In this document: positions 7,644 through 15,768 of the stretch, one piece after another
Layout: each line of letters opens with the position of its first letter
How positions within the stretch are numbered: the stretch's first letter is position 1
From: Actinomycetota bacterium
GTDB lineage: Bacteria; Actinomycetota; Acidimicrobiia; Acidimicrobiales; Ilumatobacteraceae
Assembly (NCBI GenBank): GCA_016870865.1
Contig: VGAC01000012.1
Coordinates: 1 to 52,517, forward strand
Reading direction: 5' to 3'
Length of the DNA stretch: 52,517 nucleotides
Position numbers and translations under genes: made by a program
Notes under the pieces: model-generated
What the model was told of the DNA's origin: nothing
The model's input: the letters and a program-made list of their open reading frames with translations, nothing else
Database searches by the model: none

Positions 7644-8438
7644 CTACTGGTTGCGGCCGCGCTGCATGATTTTGTCGCGGCGTTCGGCCACGGCATCGGC
7701 GCTGAAGGCGCGCTTGCGCCATGCCTTGGCCTCGGCGGCCTCGGTGGCCCATGCATCGGCGTCGGTGGTGGTGAGCGAGTAGGTGTTGCGGATTGCGCGG
7801 ACGCCCGACTGCTCGTTGCCGATGATGTCGAGGGCAATCTTGCGTGTGAAGGGGATGAGCTCGGCGTGGGGCACCACGTGGTTGACGAGGCCGAGTTCCT
7901 TTGCCTCGTGGGCGTCGATGAAGTTGCCGGTGAAGCTCATCTCGCGCGCGCGACGAATGCCGATGGCCTGGGGGAGAAGCACCGACAGACCCCAGCCGGG
8001 CATGACGCCGACGCGGGCGTGGGTGTCGCCGAACTTGGCGTTTTCCGAGGCGATGAGGAAGTCGCAGTTGAGGGCGAGTTCGAATCCGCCGGTGACCGCG
8101 ACGCCGTTGACGGCGCCGATGAGCGGCTTGGAGAGTTTCGGGAATGGGCCACGCACACCGTCGGAGTTCGGTGTGCCGTCGGCGCCGGTGCCGCCGAGCA
8201 GGTTGCTCGACGGGTCACCGAGTTCCTTTAGATCGAGACCCGCAGTGAATGCCGGATCGGCACCGGTGAGGATGATGACATCGACGTCGTCGTTCGCGTC
8301 GGCTGCCCTCATGGTGTCGTTGAGCAGGCGCAGGAGCTCACTGCTCAGCGCATTGCGTGCGCCGGGGCGGTTGAGCGTGATCGTGGCGATGCGCTCGGAG
8401 ATATCAAGAAGGACGACCGAATCATTGGACTGCGTCAT
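7644..8438 (-). CDS. Enoyl-CoA hydratase/isomerase family protein (EchA-like)
   Basis: A 264-aa crotonase-fold protein. The oxyanion-hole strand AFTAGLDLKEL and the loop GVAVTGGFELALNCD are intact, and the Glu equivalent to rat hydratase Glu144 is kept. The second catalytic Glu (164) is replaced by His in GDTHARVGVMPGWG, a pattern I associate with several actinobacterial EchA paralogues. The ATG at 8438 lies 4 bases after the stop of the preceding unknown gene, so the two are co-transcribed. A CoA-thioester substrate is expected; hydratase activity is uncertain. Confidence 0.82.
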   Translation of the reverse strand: MTQSNDSVVLLDISERIATITLNRPGARNALSSELLRLLNDTMRAADANDDVDVIILTGADPAFTAGLDLKELGDPSSNLLGGTGADGTPNSDGVRGPFPKLSKPLIGAVNGVAVTGGFELALNCDFLIASENAKFGDTHARVGVMPGWGLSVLLPQAIGIRRAREMSFTGNFIDAHEAKELGLVNHVVPHAELIPFTRKIALDIIGNEQSGVRAIRNTYSLTTTDADAWATEAAEAKAWRKRAFSADAVAERRDKIMQRGRNQ

Positions 8439-8442
8439 GTGG

Positions 8443-9060
8443 TCATGTTTGCAGGTCGGGTGTCTCGGGCGGAAAGTAGGAGAAGGCGAGATCACCCAAC
8501 TTGACGAGCGTCGAAGCGATCCAACCGCCGAGGGTGCCGAAGTGGTCGTCAAGAATCGTGCTCGAGCCGTCGGCGAGAGTTTCCTCGGAGAGGTCATAGA
8601 GACCCTCGTAGGTGATTTCGAGTGCGTACTCGGTGCGGCCCATGCCGTCGATCAGGTGGCTGATTTCGGTGGCGAGGCTGGCGCGCTCCATCGCGGCGTT
8701 GCCGATGGTGGGGCTGGTGGCCGGTGCGACCGTGAGCACGAGGGCATGGTCGGGCATCGACGAGATGCGCTGGGCGCGGAAGACGATTTCGATTTCGATG
8801 GCGGGCAGGTCGACCAGTGTTTCCTCGAGGTACCAGCGCCGGTACATGGCCTGGCTCCACGAGGGCCAGTCGAGGGTTATGTGGGCAACGACTCGCGGTG
8901 GTGAACCCTCACCCGGCAGGCCGTAGCTGGTTTCCCACGTGAGGTCGCCGAGGAGAACGTCGGACTGGAAATGCTCTTCGAAGGCTTGGCGTTCGAGGAA
9001 CGCTCCCTCGAAGGCCTCGCGCAGCGCTCCGATGGCATCGGTAAATACGTGATCCAACAT
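8443..9060 (-). CDS. Protein of unknown function
   Basis: A 205-aa protein I do not recognise. It lacks a signal peptide, membrane segments and Cys clusters. Visible features are an acidic, helix-prone N-terminus, a Trp-rich stretch HITLDWPSWSQAMYRRWYLE that suggests a beta-strand-to-helix core, and a C-terminal GGWIASTLVKLGDLAFSYFP. The ATG at 9060 follows a TACGCT -10 by 9 bases with no strong ribosome-binding site. It is divergent from the second crotonase gene and overlaps the promoter region of the EchA-like gene, implying a joint function with it. Confidence 0.7.
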   Translation of the reverse strand: MLDHVFTDAIGALREAFEGAFLERQAFEEHFQSDVLLGDLTWETSYGLPGEGSPPRVVAHITLDWPSWSQAMYRRWYLEETLVDLPAIEIEIVFRAQRISSMPDHALVLTVAPATSPTIGNAAMERASLATEISHLIDGMGRTEYALEITYEGLYDLSEETLADGSSTILDDHFGTLGGWIASTLVKLGDLAFSYFPPETPDLQT

Positions 9061-9069
9061 CCCAACCGA

Positions 9070-9075
9070 AGCGTA
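9070..9075 (-). promoter_or_regulatory. Candidate -10 box for the unknown 205-aa gene
   Basis: Minus-strand TACGCT, 9 bases before the ATG at 9060, implies a leader of two or three bases at most. The same hexamer is used before the thioesterase gene at 44511. Confidence 0.35.
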
Positions 9076-9087
9076 GCGAGGTGCTGC

Positions 9088-9104
9088 TGGCAGACTGTCA
9101 GCCA
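9088..9104. promoter_or_regulatory. 17-bp palindrome abutting the start of the second crotonase
   Basis: The sequence fits TGGCnGACnGTCnGCCA with all seven paired positions of each half complementary. It ends on the A of the ATG at 9104, in the 43-base gap between two divergent genes, so it is a plausible operator. Confidence 0.4.
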
Positions 9105-9856
9105 TGAGCCTGGTCCTCCTTGACAAGTCCGATGGCGTTGCGACGATCACGCTGAACAACCCCACTGAGCGCAACACGCTGACCGCGCCGATGGTCGCCG
9201 AGATCATCGCTGCGATGGACAACATCGAGGCCGACGAGGAGATCGGAGCCGTCGTGGTGACGGGTGCCGCACCCGCGTTTTGCGCGGGTGCGAACCTCGG
9301 CAACCTCGCCGAGGCAACGGGTGACAGTCTCAAGAACATCTACGAGGGTTTCCTGCGCATCGCGTACAGTCCCATTCCCACGTTGGCCGCGGTGAACGGC
9401 GCGGCAGTCGGCGCGGGTATGAACCTCGCTCTTGGTTGTGACGTGCGCGTGGCGGCGCGTCGCGCGAAGTTCGACACGCGGTTCCTTCAGATCGGCATTC
9501 ATCCCGGTGGTGGTCACACATGGATGTTGCGCCGGATCGCCGGTCCGCAGGCTGCCATGGCGTCGGTCGTCTTCGGTGAGATTCTCGACGGCATCGAGGC
9601 CGAACGCATCGGCTTGGTGTGGAAATGCGTCGAGGATGATCAGTTGCTGTCCTACGCGCACGAAATGGCCGCACGTGCCGCATCGCGACCGCGTGAACTG
9701 TTGAAGGTCACCAAGCGCACCATCCAGGACATGGCCCACGTCTCGGAACACCCGGCGGCGGTCGAACGCGAACTTGACCCGCAGGTGTGGAGCACCCGCC
9801 AGCCGTGGTTTGCCGAAATGCTCGCCGCGCTGCAGGCGAAGATCACGAAGAAGTAG
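9104..9856 (+). CDS. Crotonase-fold protein lacking both hydratase glutamates
   Basis: A 250-aa enoyl-CoA hydratase/isomerase superfamily protein. CoA-binding and oxyanion features are present (FCAGANLGNL, AAVNGAAVGAGMNLALGCD). Both canonical catalytic Glu positions are changed: the first is Asn in GAGMNLALGCD and the second is Phe in KFDTRFLQIGIHPGGG. A classical hydratase reaction is therefore unlikely; isomerase, decarboxylase or hydrolase chemistry of this fold is more plausible. There is no clear Shine-Dalgarno; a weak CAGACT lies 7 bases before the ATG. The subtilisin gene begins 8 bases after its stop. Confidence 0.82.
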   Translation: MSLVLLDKSDGVATITLNNPTERNTLTAPMVAEIIAAMDNIEADEEIGAVVVTGAAPAFCAGANLGNLAEATGDSLKNIYEGFLRIAYSPIPTLAAVNGAAVGAGMNLALGCDVRVAARRAKFDTRFLQIGIHPGGGHTWMLRRIAGPQAAMASVVFGEILDGIEAERIGLVWKCVEDDQLLSYAHEMAARAASRPRELLKVTKRTIQDMAHVSEHPAAVERELDPQVWSTRQPWFAEMLAALQAKITKK

Positions 9857-9864
9857 CCGTCGTC

Positions 9865-11952
9865 GTGAGACGCGTGTCCGCAACCTTCGTCGGCGTTCTG
9901 GTTGTTGCCCTGTTGGCTCCGCTGTCGGCGATCACCGCCTCGGCGCGACCCGTGCCGGGTGCGACGTCGTCGTACATCGTGGTTCTCGCCTCGCGGGACG
10001 ACATCGATGCCGTGTCGGCAGACGTGGTGCGGGCCGGGGGTGCGGTGACGGCGGTGTATCGCTGGGCCGTCGGGGGTTTTTCGGCCCGCTTGACTGATGC
10101 CCAGGTTGCGACGTTGCTGGGCGACCCGCGGGTCGAGAGTGTGTCGCGCAACAAACGGGTGCGCAAACGCGGGTCCTCTCCCGTCGGTGGCTCGGCCGCT
10201 GCGCCGGCGCCGCAGGAAGAAGCTGCGTACCAACTCGACCGCATCGACCAGCGGGCGTTGCCCCTCGACGGTCGCTTTGCACCGCCGGGCACGGGTGAAG
10301 GCGTGCAGATCTACATGATCGACACGGGCGTGCGCGCGACACACGTCGATCTCGCGGGTCGCGTCATTCTCGGTCTCGACGCGGTGGGAGGCGACGAGCG
10401 TGGCATACCCGCGATTCCCGCCGACGATTGTGACGGTCACGGCACGCACACTGCGGCACTTGCGGCGGGAAGCGAGCACGGCGTGGCGAAGAAGGCGACG
10501 ATCGTGGCCGTGCGTGTTCTCGACTGTTACGGCGAGGGTGACGTCGACAGTGTCATCCGCGGTATCGACTGGGTGATACGGCACCATCGGTCGGGGAGTT
10601 TGGCGGTGGCGAATCTGAGCCTGGGTGTCGAGGCCGACGAGGATTCACGGCCGATGGACCTGGCCATCGTCGACCTGATGCTCGACGGCATAGTGCCGGT
10701 GACTGCGGCGGGAAACGACGGCCGGGACGCCTGTGAGATCTCGCCGGGCCACACGCCCGAGGCGTTGAATGTGGGTGCGACGAACCAAACCGATGAACGT
10801 CTGGCGCTCTCCCTCGGCACGTCGAGCTACGGGCCCTGTGTCGACGTTTTCGCCCCGGGCGTACGGATTCGCTCGGCGGGGATCGCCAGCGACACGGCCG
10901 AAGAGACCTTGACCGGTACGTCGATGGCTTCGCCACTCGTCGCCGGATACGTGGCGCTGATCGGTGAGGCCAACCCGACCGCATGTCCCGAAGCAGTGCA
11001 CGAGGCCGTGACGGAACGGGCGACGAAGAATGTCCTGAAGAATCTGGGTGCCGGATCACCAAATCAGATGCTGAACGTCAGTGACGTCGGGGCTCCCCGC
11101 GAGACGGTTCCGGGAACGCCGAGTGCGCTGGTGTCGAGCGCGCTCGCCGATGGAATCGTGGTGTCATGGGACCCTGGTTGCGATGGCGGCCTCGGTGCAG
11201 GTTCGACGAGTGTGCGGGTGTACCGCGACAGTGAGACGACACCGATACGCACGATGAAGGTTCGTGCGGCGACGAGTGTCGTCGTGCGTGGGCTCGATCC
11301 TGATTCGTCGTATCGCGTCAGCGTGCGCCGCAGTACGACGATGGGCGTCAGTGACTGGTCGGAGAAATCGGTTTCCGTCAAACCGTCTGCCGTGACCACG
11401 GGCGGCAAGGTACGCACGTCAACGCTCGTGTATTCGACTGAGGCGAAGGTTCGCGGCAACTGGACGGTTGACGAGACACAGAAGTGGAATTGTCGAGTGT
11501 TGGGCGGCGGGTCGCGCCTGTGGTTCATGCGCAGTGCGCGATGCGGCGTGTCGATCGTGCCCGCCTACACCAATGTCGCGGTGGGGAGAACCTTCACCCC
11601 CGCGGAGTCGGATGTGCCAGCGGGAAGCGGATCCGGTCGCCGCATGGTGTACGACCGCGGTTCGCGAAGGCTGTTTGCCATCGATGCAAACGACACCGTT
11701 CTCCGCAGCACGACGGTCGTCGGAACCGCACCACCACCTGTAACGGGGCGTTACAAGTTGGCGCGTCGGGGCCCCGGTTTCGTCGCACAAAGGGGTCCGG
11801 CGGTCGTCGAGTTTCGTGAGATCGTCGACGAGTTCGGCCCCGAATCCCTGGGATCGGCGGCCTCCAGTGGGGCGGTCTTCGTGCCGCCGCCCGACGGGAA
11901 GTGGTTCCGGTCCTTCGTCAAGGGCACGAACCTACTCGTCATCGTGCAGTGA
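9865..11952 (+). CDS. Secreted subtilisin-like serine protease with Fn3 and degenerate YkuD-like tail
   Basis: A 695-aa S8 peptidase. The start is GTG at 9865, giving a signal peptide (VRRVSATFVGVLVVALLAPL) that probably ends near ASA-RP. An inhibitor I9-type prodomain follows (about 30-105). The catalytic triad is clear: Asp153 in MIDTGVR, His192 in DGHGTHTAALAAG and Ser353 in GTSMASP, with an AAGND oxyanion Asn. Residues about 413-510 form a fibronectin type III domain. The last 100 residues (about 593-693) resemble an L,D-transpeptidase (YkuD) fold, but the SHGC active-site motif position reads Ser667-Ser-Gly-Ala670, so it would be inactive. The tail assignment is inference. Confidence 0.88.
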   Translation: MRRVSATFVGVLVVALLAPLSAITASARPVPGATSSYIVVLASRDDIDAVSADVVRAGGAVTAVYRWAVGGFSARLTDAQVATLLGDPRVESVSRNKRVRKRGSSPVGGSAAAPAPQEEAAYQLDRIDQRALPLDGRFAPPGTGEGVQIYMIDTGVRATHVDLAGRVILGLDAVGGDERGIPAIPADDCDGHGTHTAALAAGSEHGVAKKATIVAVRVLDCYGEGDVDSVIRGIDWVIRHHRSGSLAVANLSLGVEADEDSRPMDLAIVDLMLDGIVPVTAAGNDGRDACEISPGHTPEALNVGATNQTDERLALSLGTSSYGPCVDVFAPGVRIRSAGIASDTAEETLTGTSMASPLVAGYVALIGEANPTACPEAVHEAVTERATKNVLKNLGAGSPNQMLNVSDVGAPRETVPGTPSALVSSALADGIVVSWDPGCDGGLGAGSTSVRVYRDSETTPIRTMKVRAATSVVVRGLDPDSSYRVSVRRSTTMGVSDWSEKSVSVKPSAVTTGGKVRTSTLVYSTEAKVRGNWTVDETQKWNCRVLGGGSRLWFMRSARCGVSIVPAYTNVAVGRTFTPAESDVPAGSGSGRRMVYDRGSRRLFAIDANDTVLRSTTVVGTAPPPVTGRYKLARRGPGFVAQRGPAVVEFREIVDEFGPESLGSAASSGAVFVPPPDGKWFRSFVKGTNLLVIVQ

Positions 11953-11990
11953 GCTCCACGTGACTTTTTTGTGCGTAATGGCGAATGCCC

Positions 11991-12019
11991 TTCACAAGTC
12001 GGCGCCGCGGGGGTACGTT
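11991..12019 (+). promoter_or_regulatory. Candidate sigma70 promoter for the small basic gene
   Basis: TTCACA (11991-11996) and TACGTT (12014-12019) are spaced by 17 bases, about 47 bases before the ATG at 12067. Confidence 0.45.
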
Positions 12020-12066
12020 GCGAGTCGAGGAGCTTTCACTCCGGTTCATCTCTGAAAGGAGACCCG

Positions 12067-12378
12067 ATGAGCAAGCGTCATCGCAGTCAAGAGACTGTCC
12101 CGCCTCCGCGTGTCGAACTGCGCGCGCATGCCCACAACGAACGGCACCGAATGCATGCCGAATTGCACACGGTCGCCGGCCTCGTGAGCAACGGCGTCGA
12201 ACCTGACGACGTCCACGAGCCCGGCCAGGCCTGGCGTGTCGAGGCTCACCACAACAAGGAACGCGCGCTACAGAAGAAGGGTCGTGCGGCAAAGCGCCAC
12301 TGGAAGACGAAGGACTGGAAGCGCCGCAAGGTGTTGCGCAGGCAGCGCGCGCAGGCGTTCCGCCAGCTCGCCGACTGA
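12067..12378 (+). CDS. Small highly basic protein of unknown function
   Basis: A 103-aa protein very rich in Lys, Arg and His, with the C-terminal third (KKGRAAKRHWKTKDWKRRK onward) almost entirely basic. It starts at an ATG preceded by a strong AAAGGAG ribosome-binding site, unlike most genes here, and has its own promoter candidate. The more neutral middle carries LHTVAGLVSNGVEPDDVHEP. No Cys or membrane segments are present. Nucleic-acid or ribosome binding is the natural guess, but I recognise no family. It stands alone between the subtilisin and a convergent acetyltransferase. Confidence 0.7.
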   Translation: MSKRHRSQETVPPPRVELRAHAHNERHRMHAELHTVAGLVSNGVEPDDVHEPGQAWRVEAHHNKERALQKKGRAAKRHWKTKDWKRRKVLRRQRAQAFRQLAD

Positions 12379-12396
12379 CTCGTCGTATCGGGTTGG

Positions 12397-13047
12397 TCAG
12401 GCCTTGCCCGTGGCAAGCCACTCTGCGGTGAGTTCGCCGCGCCTCGTCATCCATTCCTCGGTGGTCATCGCAAAGCGGTAGTGGTCCTCCCATAGACCAT
12501 TGATCTCGAGGAAGCGTTCGGCCAAGCCCTCGTTGCGGAGTTCGAGTTTCTCGACCACCCGCAGGCTGTTCGTGTTGCGCGGGATGATGCAGACTTCGAT
12601 GCGGTGCAGATGCAATTCGTCGAAGGCGAACTTCAACAGCACCGTGACCGCTTCGGCGACGTAGCCGTTACCCGCGCGTTTTTGGTCGATCCAATAGCCG
12701 ACGGTCGCACACTGCATGGCGCCACGTATGACGTTGTTCAGGTTGACCTCGCCGCAAAAAGCGTTGTCGACGAAGAGCCCGAAGGCGTACGAAGTGCCCG
12801 TCTGGCGTTCCCGCTCGCGGATGTTGCAGCGTGCGGCAAAGATGTCGCGGTCGTTTGCAGGATCCGGCTGCGTGATGGGGCGCAGGGGTTCCCACCTCAA
12901 CAACCAGTCGGCGTTGTGCTTGCGGCATTCGGCCCACGCCGAGAAGTCCTGCGCATTCAGCGGTCGCAGGACGACCCGCTTGCCGTACAAGCGCAGGCCC
13001 ACGGCGCCGACGGCGCTCGTGTTGGAGGGGTGGTGGGCGGCGTTCAT
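12397..13047 (-). CDS. GNAT-family N-acetyltransferase (RimJ/RimL-like)
   Basis: A 216-aa acetyltransferase expected to transfer acetyl from acetyl-CoA to a protein N-terminus or small amine. The start matches RimJ (LYGKRVVLRPLNAQDFSAWA), the core has GYWIDQKRAGNGYVAEAVTV with the pyrophosphate-binding Q/RxxGxG/A-type loop, and IIPRNTNSLRVVEKLEL carries the conserved Asn and the helix of motif B. Its ATG overlaps the ppx stop (ATGA), so it is translationally coupled to ppx. Substrate unknown. Confidence 0.85.
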   Translation of the reverse strand: MNAAHHPSNTSAVGAVGLRLYGKRVVLRPLNAQDFSAWAECRKHNADWLLRWEPLRPITQPDPANDRDIFAARCNIRERERQTGTSYAFGLFVDNAFCGEVNLNNVIRGAMQCATVGYWIDQKRAGNGYVAEAVTVLLKFAFDELHLHRIEVCIIPRNTNSLRVVEKLELRNEGLAERFLEINGLWEDHYRFAMTTEEWMTRRGELTAEWLATGKA

Positions 13048-14030
13048 CGGCGGAAGAAGTCTCGCAGAAGGTCGGCGAGGCCGTCGCCGGCGGCCAAACG
13101 TTCCGCTCCGTGCCTGGCAACGACGGCAACCCCGTCGGCGAGCGCCGCTGTCGACACGGTGATTGAGGGCAATTGCAGTTTTCTCAGTACGGCGACGAGC
13201 ACGCAGCATCCCCCGACGATGATGTCGGCGCGGTCGGCAGGAAGTCCGGGATTGTGCACCCGGTCGGCGAGAGTCTCGGTTGCGAGCGTGCGGAAAACAT
13301 CTTCTGCTGCATCCTTGGTGAGTTCCATGCCATGGAGGGTATTTGCGTCGAATTCATGCAGACCGAGTTCGACCATCGCGATCGTTGCGATCGTGCCCGC
13401 GATGCCGAGAAAACGCTCACAATGTTCGACCTCCGGGATCTCGCGCACGACATCGTCGATTTCGTCGACGACGGCGCCGATTGCATTGGTGAGTTCCTCG
13501 GGTCGCGGCGGGTCGTGTTCGAACATGCGCTCCGTGAGGTTGCGCGCGCCGTAGGGGATGCTCACCACGCGCGGAGTCGACCCCGGTGCACCGACGCTGA
13601 ATTCAGTCGAGCCTCCACCGATGTCGATGACGGTGAGGGGCGATGTTCCGAGTTGCGATTCGAGACTTCGCTGTGCACCGACGAAGGCGAGTGAACCCTC
13701 GCTGACGCCGTCGATGACGGTGATACCGCAAGCGAGTGTCGCTGACGCCGCGGAGAGGAATGGTGCGGAGTTGTTGGCCACCCGCACCGCCGCGGTCGCA
13801 ACCGCGCGGACGTCGGTAATCGAGTACGTATCGAGAATCGACCGAATTTCTCCGAGGCGCCGGAGGGTGGCAGCGACCGAATCCTCGGCGAGTCCCCCGG
13901 CATCGGTGATGCCCAACCCCAACCGTGTAACGACGCTGTCGCGGTGCAGCGTGTCGTCACCGTCGAGGATGAGCAACTTCACCGAGTTGCTGCCTATGTC
14001 GACGACGCCGATTCTCCCGTGCTCAGACAT
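13044..14030 (-). CDS. ppx: Exopolyphosphatase / pppGpp phosphohydrolase (Ppx/GppA)
   Basis: A 328-aa ASKHA-fold phosphatase of the short actinobacterial Ppx type, which hydrolyses inorganic polyphosphate or pppGpp. The phosphate-1 motif is VVDIGSNSVKLLILDGDD, the phosphate-2 motif is VIDIGGGSTEFSVG, and the C-terminal IIVGGCCVLVAVL is typical. The ATG at 14030 overlaps the DUF501 gene by 8 bases, a conserved actinobacterial pairing. The usual upstream partners ftsB and eno are 15 kb away on the same strand, separated by the cox module. Confidence 0.9.
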   Translation of the reverse strand: MSEHGRIGVVDIGSNSVKLLILDGDDTLHRDSVVTRLGLGITDAGGLAEDSVAATLRRLGEIRSILDTYSITDVRAVATAAVRVANNSAPFLSAASATLACGITVIDGVSEGSLAFVGAQRSLESQLGTSPLTVIDIGGGSTEFSVGAPGSTPRVVSIPYGARNLTERMFEHDPPRPEELTNAIGAVVDEIDDVVREIPEVEHCERFLGIAGTIATIAMVELGLHEFDANTLHGMELTKDAAEDVFRTLATETLADRVHNPGLPADRADIIVGGCCVLVAVLRKLQLPSITVSTAALADGVAVVARHGAERLAAGDGLADLLRDFFRR

Positions 14031-14487
14031 GACGCAATTCGGGGGAGTATTCGATGCGTTGCGCGACCCATTCGCCAACCGGGTCGTTGCCACCGGCGAG
14101 CCACCAGGCAAAGTGTGCGTGGAGGCACTTCACGCCGCGGCGCGTGCCGGCGACGCCCGCCGAGGGTGCGGGACCCGTGTGGTGCTCGGGGAGATCCGCG
14201 CTGCGCAGCGCGGCGTACTCATGGTGCGCGGCCTCGAGGACCGCCGGATCAATGTCGGCTTCGGCCCGGTCGACGCCACCGGCGGCTTCGAGACGTGAAA
14301 CGGCGGCATATTCACCCTGGCCGACGAGCCAAAAAAGGGTGGGCATCGGGGTTCCGTCGGCGAGCAACGGCGCATTGCGCACGACCACGGGGTCGCCGTC
14401 CGCGCGGCGAACCACGACTTCGAACTCGCCCTGGGGGGCACGACCGAGCAATTCAGTGATGCGAGCGACGTCGGCTTCTGTCGCCAT
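14023..14487 (-). CDS. DUF501 domain protein
   Basis: A 154-aa member of the DUF501 family, which is almost exclusively actinobacterial and typically encoded next to ppx and ftsB. Recognisable parts are the PLLADGTPMPTLFWLVG segment and the C-terminal GVKCLHAHFAWWLAGGNDPV with its conserved Cys, His and Trp residues. No biochemical function is established that I know of. A GGGAAGA ribosome-binding site precedes the ATG, 17 bases after the coxG stop, so it now reads as part of the mocA-coxG operon. Confidence 0.87.
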   Translation of the reverse strand: MATEADVARITELLGRAPQGEFEVVVRRADGDPVVVRNAPLLADGTPMPTLFWLVGQGEYAAVSRLEAAGGVDRAEADIDPAVLEAAHHEYAALRSADLPEHHTGPAPSAGVAGTRRGVKCLHAHFAWWLAGGNDPVGEWVAQRIEYSPELRHV

Positions 14488-14504
14488 GTGGTCTTCCCAA
14501 GCGA

Positions 14505-15149
14505 TCAGAGGATCGCAATGAGGAGGAGCACCAAGGCCACGACACCCGCAACGACGGGAAGCGCGCGCTTGACGATGGTGCCGCCCGCAGCCTCGATGAG
14601 GTTGATCGGTGCAACCTCGGGGGCGTCGATCTTGCGGACCACGGGCTGGCCGGAATCGGCTGTGGGTGTTGGTGCGGGCGCCGGTTCGGCTGCGGTGGGT
14701 TCCGAGGCGATGAGGTTGTTCAGGTTGTCGGAGAACTGCGCGAGCAGTTTGTCGCTGACGTCGGCGAGTGCTCCACGTCCGAATTGAGCAACCTTACCGG
14801 TGATCGAAAGGTCGGTGTTGACGTTGACCTGCGTGGAGGCTGCGTCGATGACCGTGAGCCGCGCGGTGATGACCGCCGAGGCATTGCCCTTTCCGCCGGT
14901 GTCGCGGCCTTCACCTTTGAGCACGACCTTGTAATTGACGTCGTCCTTTTCGACGAACGACGCCTGGCCCTTGAACTGGGCCTGAATCGGGCCGACCTTG
15001 ACCTTGACCGCACCGCGGTAGGTCTCACCCTCGACCTCTTGCAATTGCGCACCCGGAAGGCAGGGCGCGATGCGCTCGACGTTGGTGAGAACGTTCCACG
15101 CCTCTGCGATGGGCACGGGGACGGTGAAGGTGTGATTCAGGGGTTCCAT
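14505..15149 (-). CDS. coxG: CoxG-like SRPBCC membrane-anchored protein
   Basis: A 214-aa protein of the carbon monoxide dehydrogenase subunit G family. Residues 1-150 form the SRPBCC fold (VPVPIAEAWNVLTNVERIAP, LPGAQL, VKVKVGPIQAQFKG, FGRGALADVSDKLLAQF). A Pro/Ala-rich linker follows and a C-terminal transmembrane helix (ALPVVAGVVALVLLLIAIL). In carboxidotrophs CoxG recruits the CO dehydrogenase to the membrane. It overlaps the mocA gene by 13 bases. Its presence with coxD, coxE and xdhC supports a functional molybdenum hydroxylase module. Confidence 0.88.
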   Translation of the reverse strand: MEPLNHTFTVPVPIAEAWNVLTNVERIAPCLPGAQLQEVEGETYRGAVKVKVGPIQAQFKGQASFVEKDDVNYKVVLKGEGRDTGGKGNASAVITARLTVIDAASTQVNVNTDLSITGKVAQFGRGALADVSDKLLAQFSDNLNNLIASEPTAAEPAPAPTPTADSGQPVVRKIDAPEVAPINLIEAAGGTIVKRALPVVAGVVALVLLLIAIL

Positions 15150-15709
15150 GATTCGAGGTCCTCGATCGTGTCAATGTCGGCGGGGGTACCCACGCAGGGT
15201 ACTTGCTCGACCAGTTCGGGGCGACTGGAGATGAGGTGACGTGCGCCAAAGTCACCCGTTTTCGGCAGGTGTTGCCACCCTTCGCGGCGGATGAGGGCGG
15301 GCGTGCGGGTGGCAGAGCCGGGGTATGTGGCGACTGCGATGGTGGCCTGCGATGAGGCCACGGCGTGCCAAGCGGCGGGGTCGATGAAGGGCTGGTCGCC
15401 GAGACCGACGATGACAGCCTCGGCGCCCAGAGCGCTCGCCGCATCGATGCCGACGGCGAGCGAGGTCGCCTGGCCTTGGGCCCAGATCGGGTTGTCGACG
15501 ACGAGTACGTCGGCGGGTAGCGGGTCCAGTGCCACCGCACCCGAGACAACCATGACGTGATCGATCGGGGCGCCCTCGGCGATTGCCGTGCGGACCGACG
15601 CAATGGTGTGGTCGATGATCCGCGTGCCGTGCAAAAGCGAGAGGAGTTTGTGGCCTGGGGCGTGGAACCGCGAACCTGCGCCGGCGGCAAGGATCAGGGC
15701 CACAATCAC
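15137..15709 (-). CDS. mocA: MobA-like NTP transferase (MocA-type molybdenum cofactor cytidylyltransferase)
   Basis: A 190-aa nucleotidyltransferase. The N-terminal VALILAAGAGSRFHAPGHKL loop binds the nucleotide, and VIVGLGDQPFIDPAAWHAV gives the metal-binding Asp region typical of MocA and related enzymes that put CMP on the molybdopterin for xanthine-dehydrogenase-family enzymes. Starts at GTG; conserved sequence begins directly. Placed directly before coxG and on the same strand as xdhC, coxE and coxD, it probably supplies cofactor to the CoxL enzyme. Confidence 0.85.
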   Translation of the reverse strand: MIVALILAAGAGSRFHAPGHKLLSLLHGTRIIDHTIASVRTAIAEGAPIDHVMVVSGAVALDPLPADVLVVDNPIWAQGQATSLAVGIDAASALGAEAVIVGLGDQPFIDPAAWHAVASSQATIAVATYPGSATRTPALIRREGWQHLPKTGDFGARHLISSRPELVEQVPCVGTPADIDTIEDLESWNP

Positions 15710-15755
15710 GGCTCAAGCCTGCCCCGAAAGTGTCAGGACCGCCACTTTGCGTCGG

Positions 15756-15761
15756 TAGTTT
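15756..15761 (+). promoter_or_regulatory. Candidate leaderless -10 box for the NlpC/P60 gene
   Basis: TAGTTT lies 7 bases before the GTG at 15769, with no Shine-Dalgarno sequence. Confidence 0.45.
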
Positions 15762-15768
15762 TGTTCTC

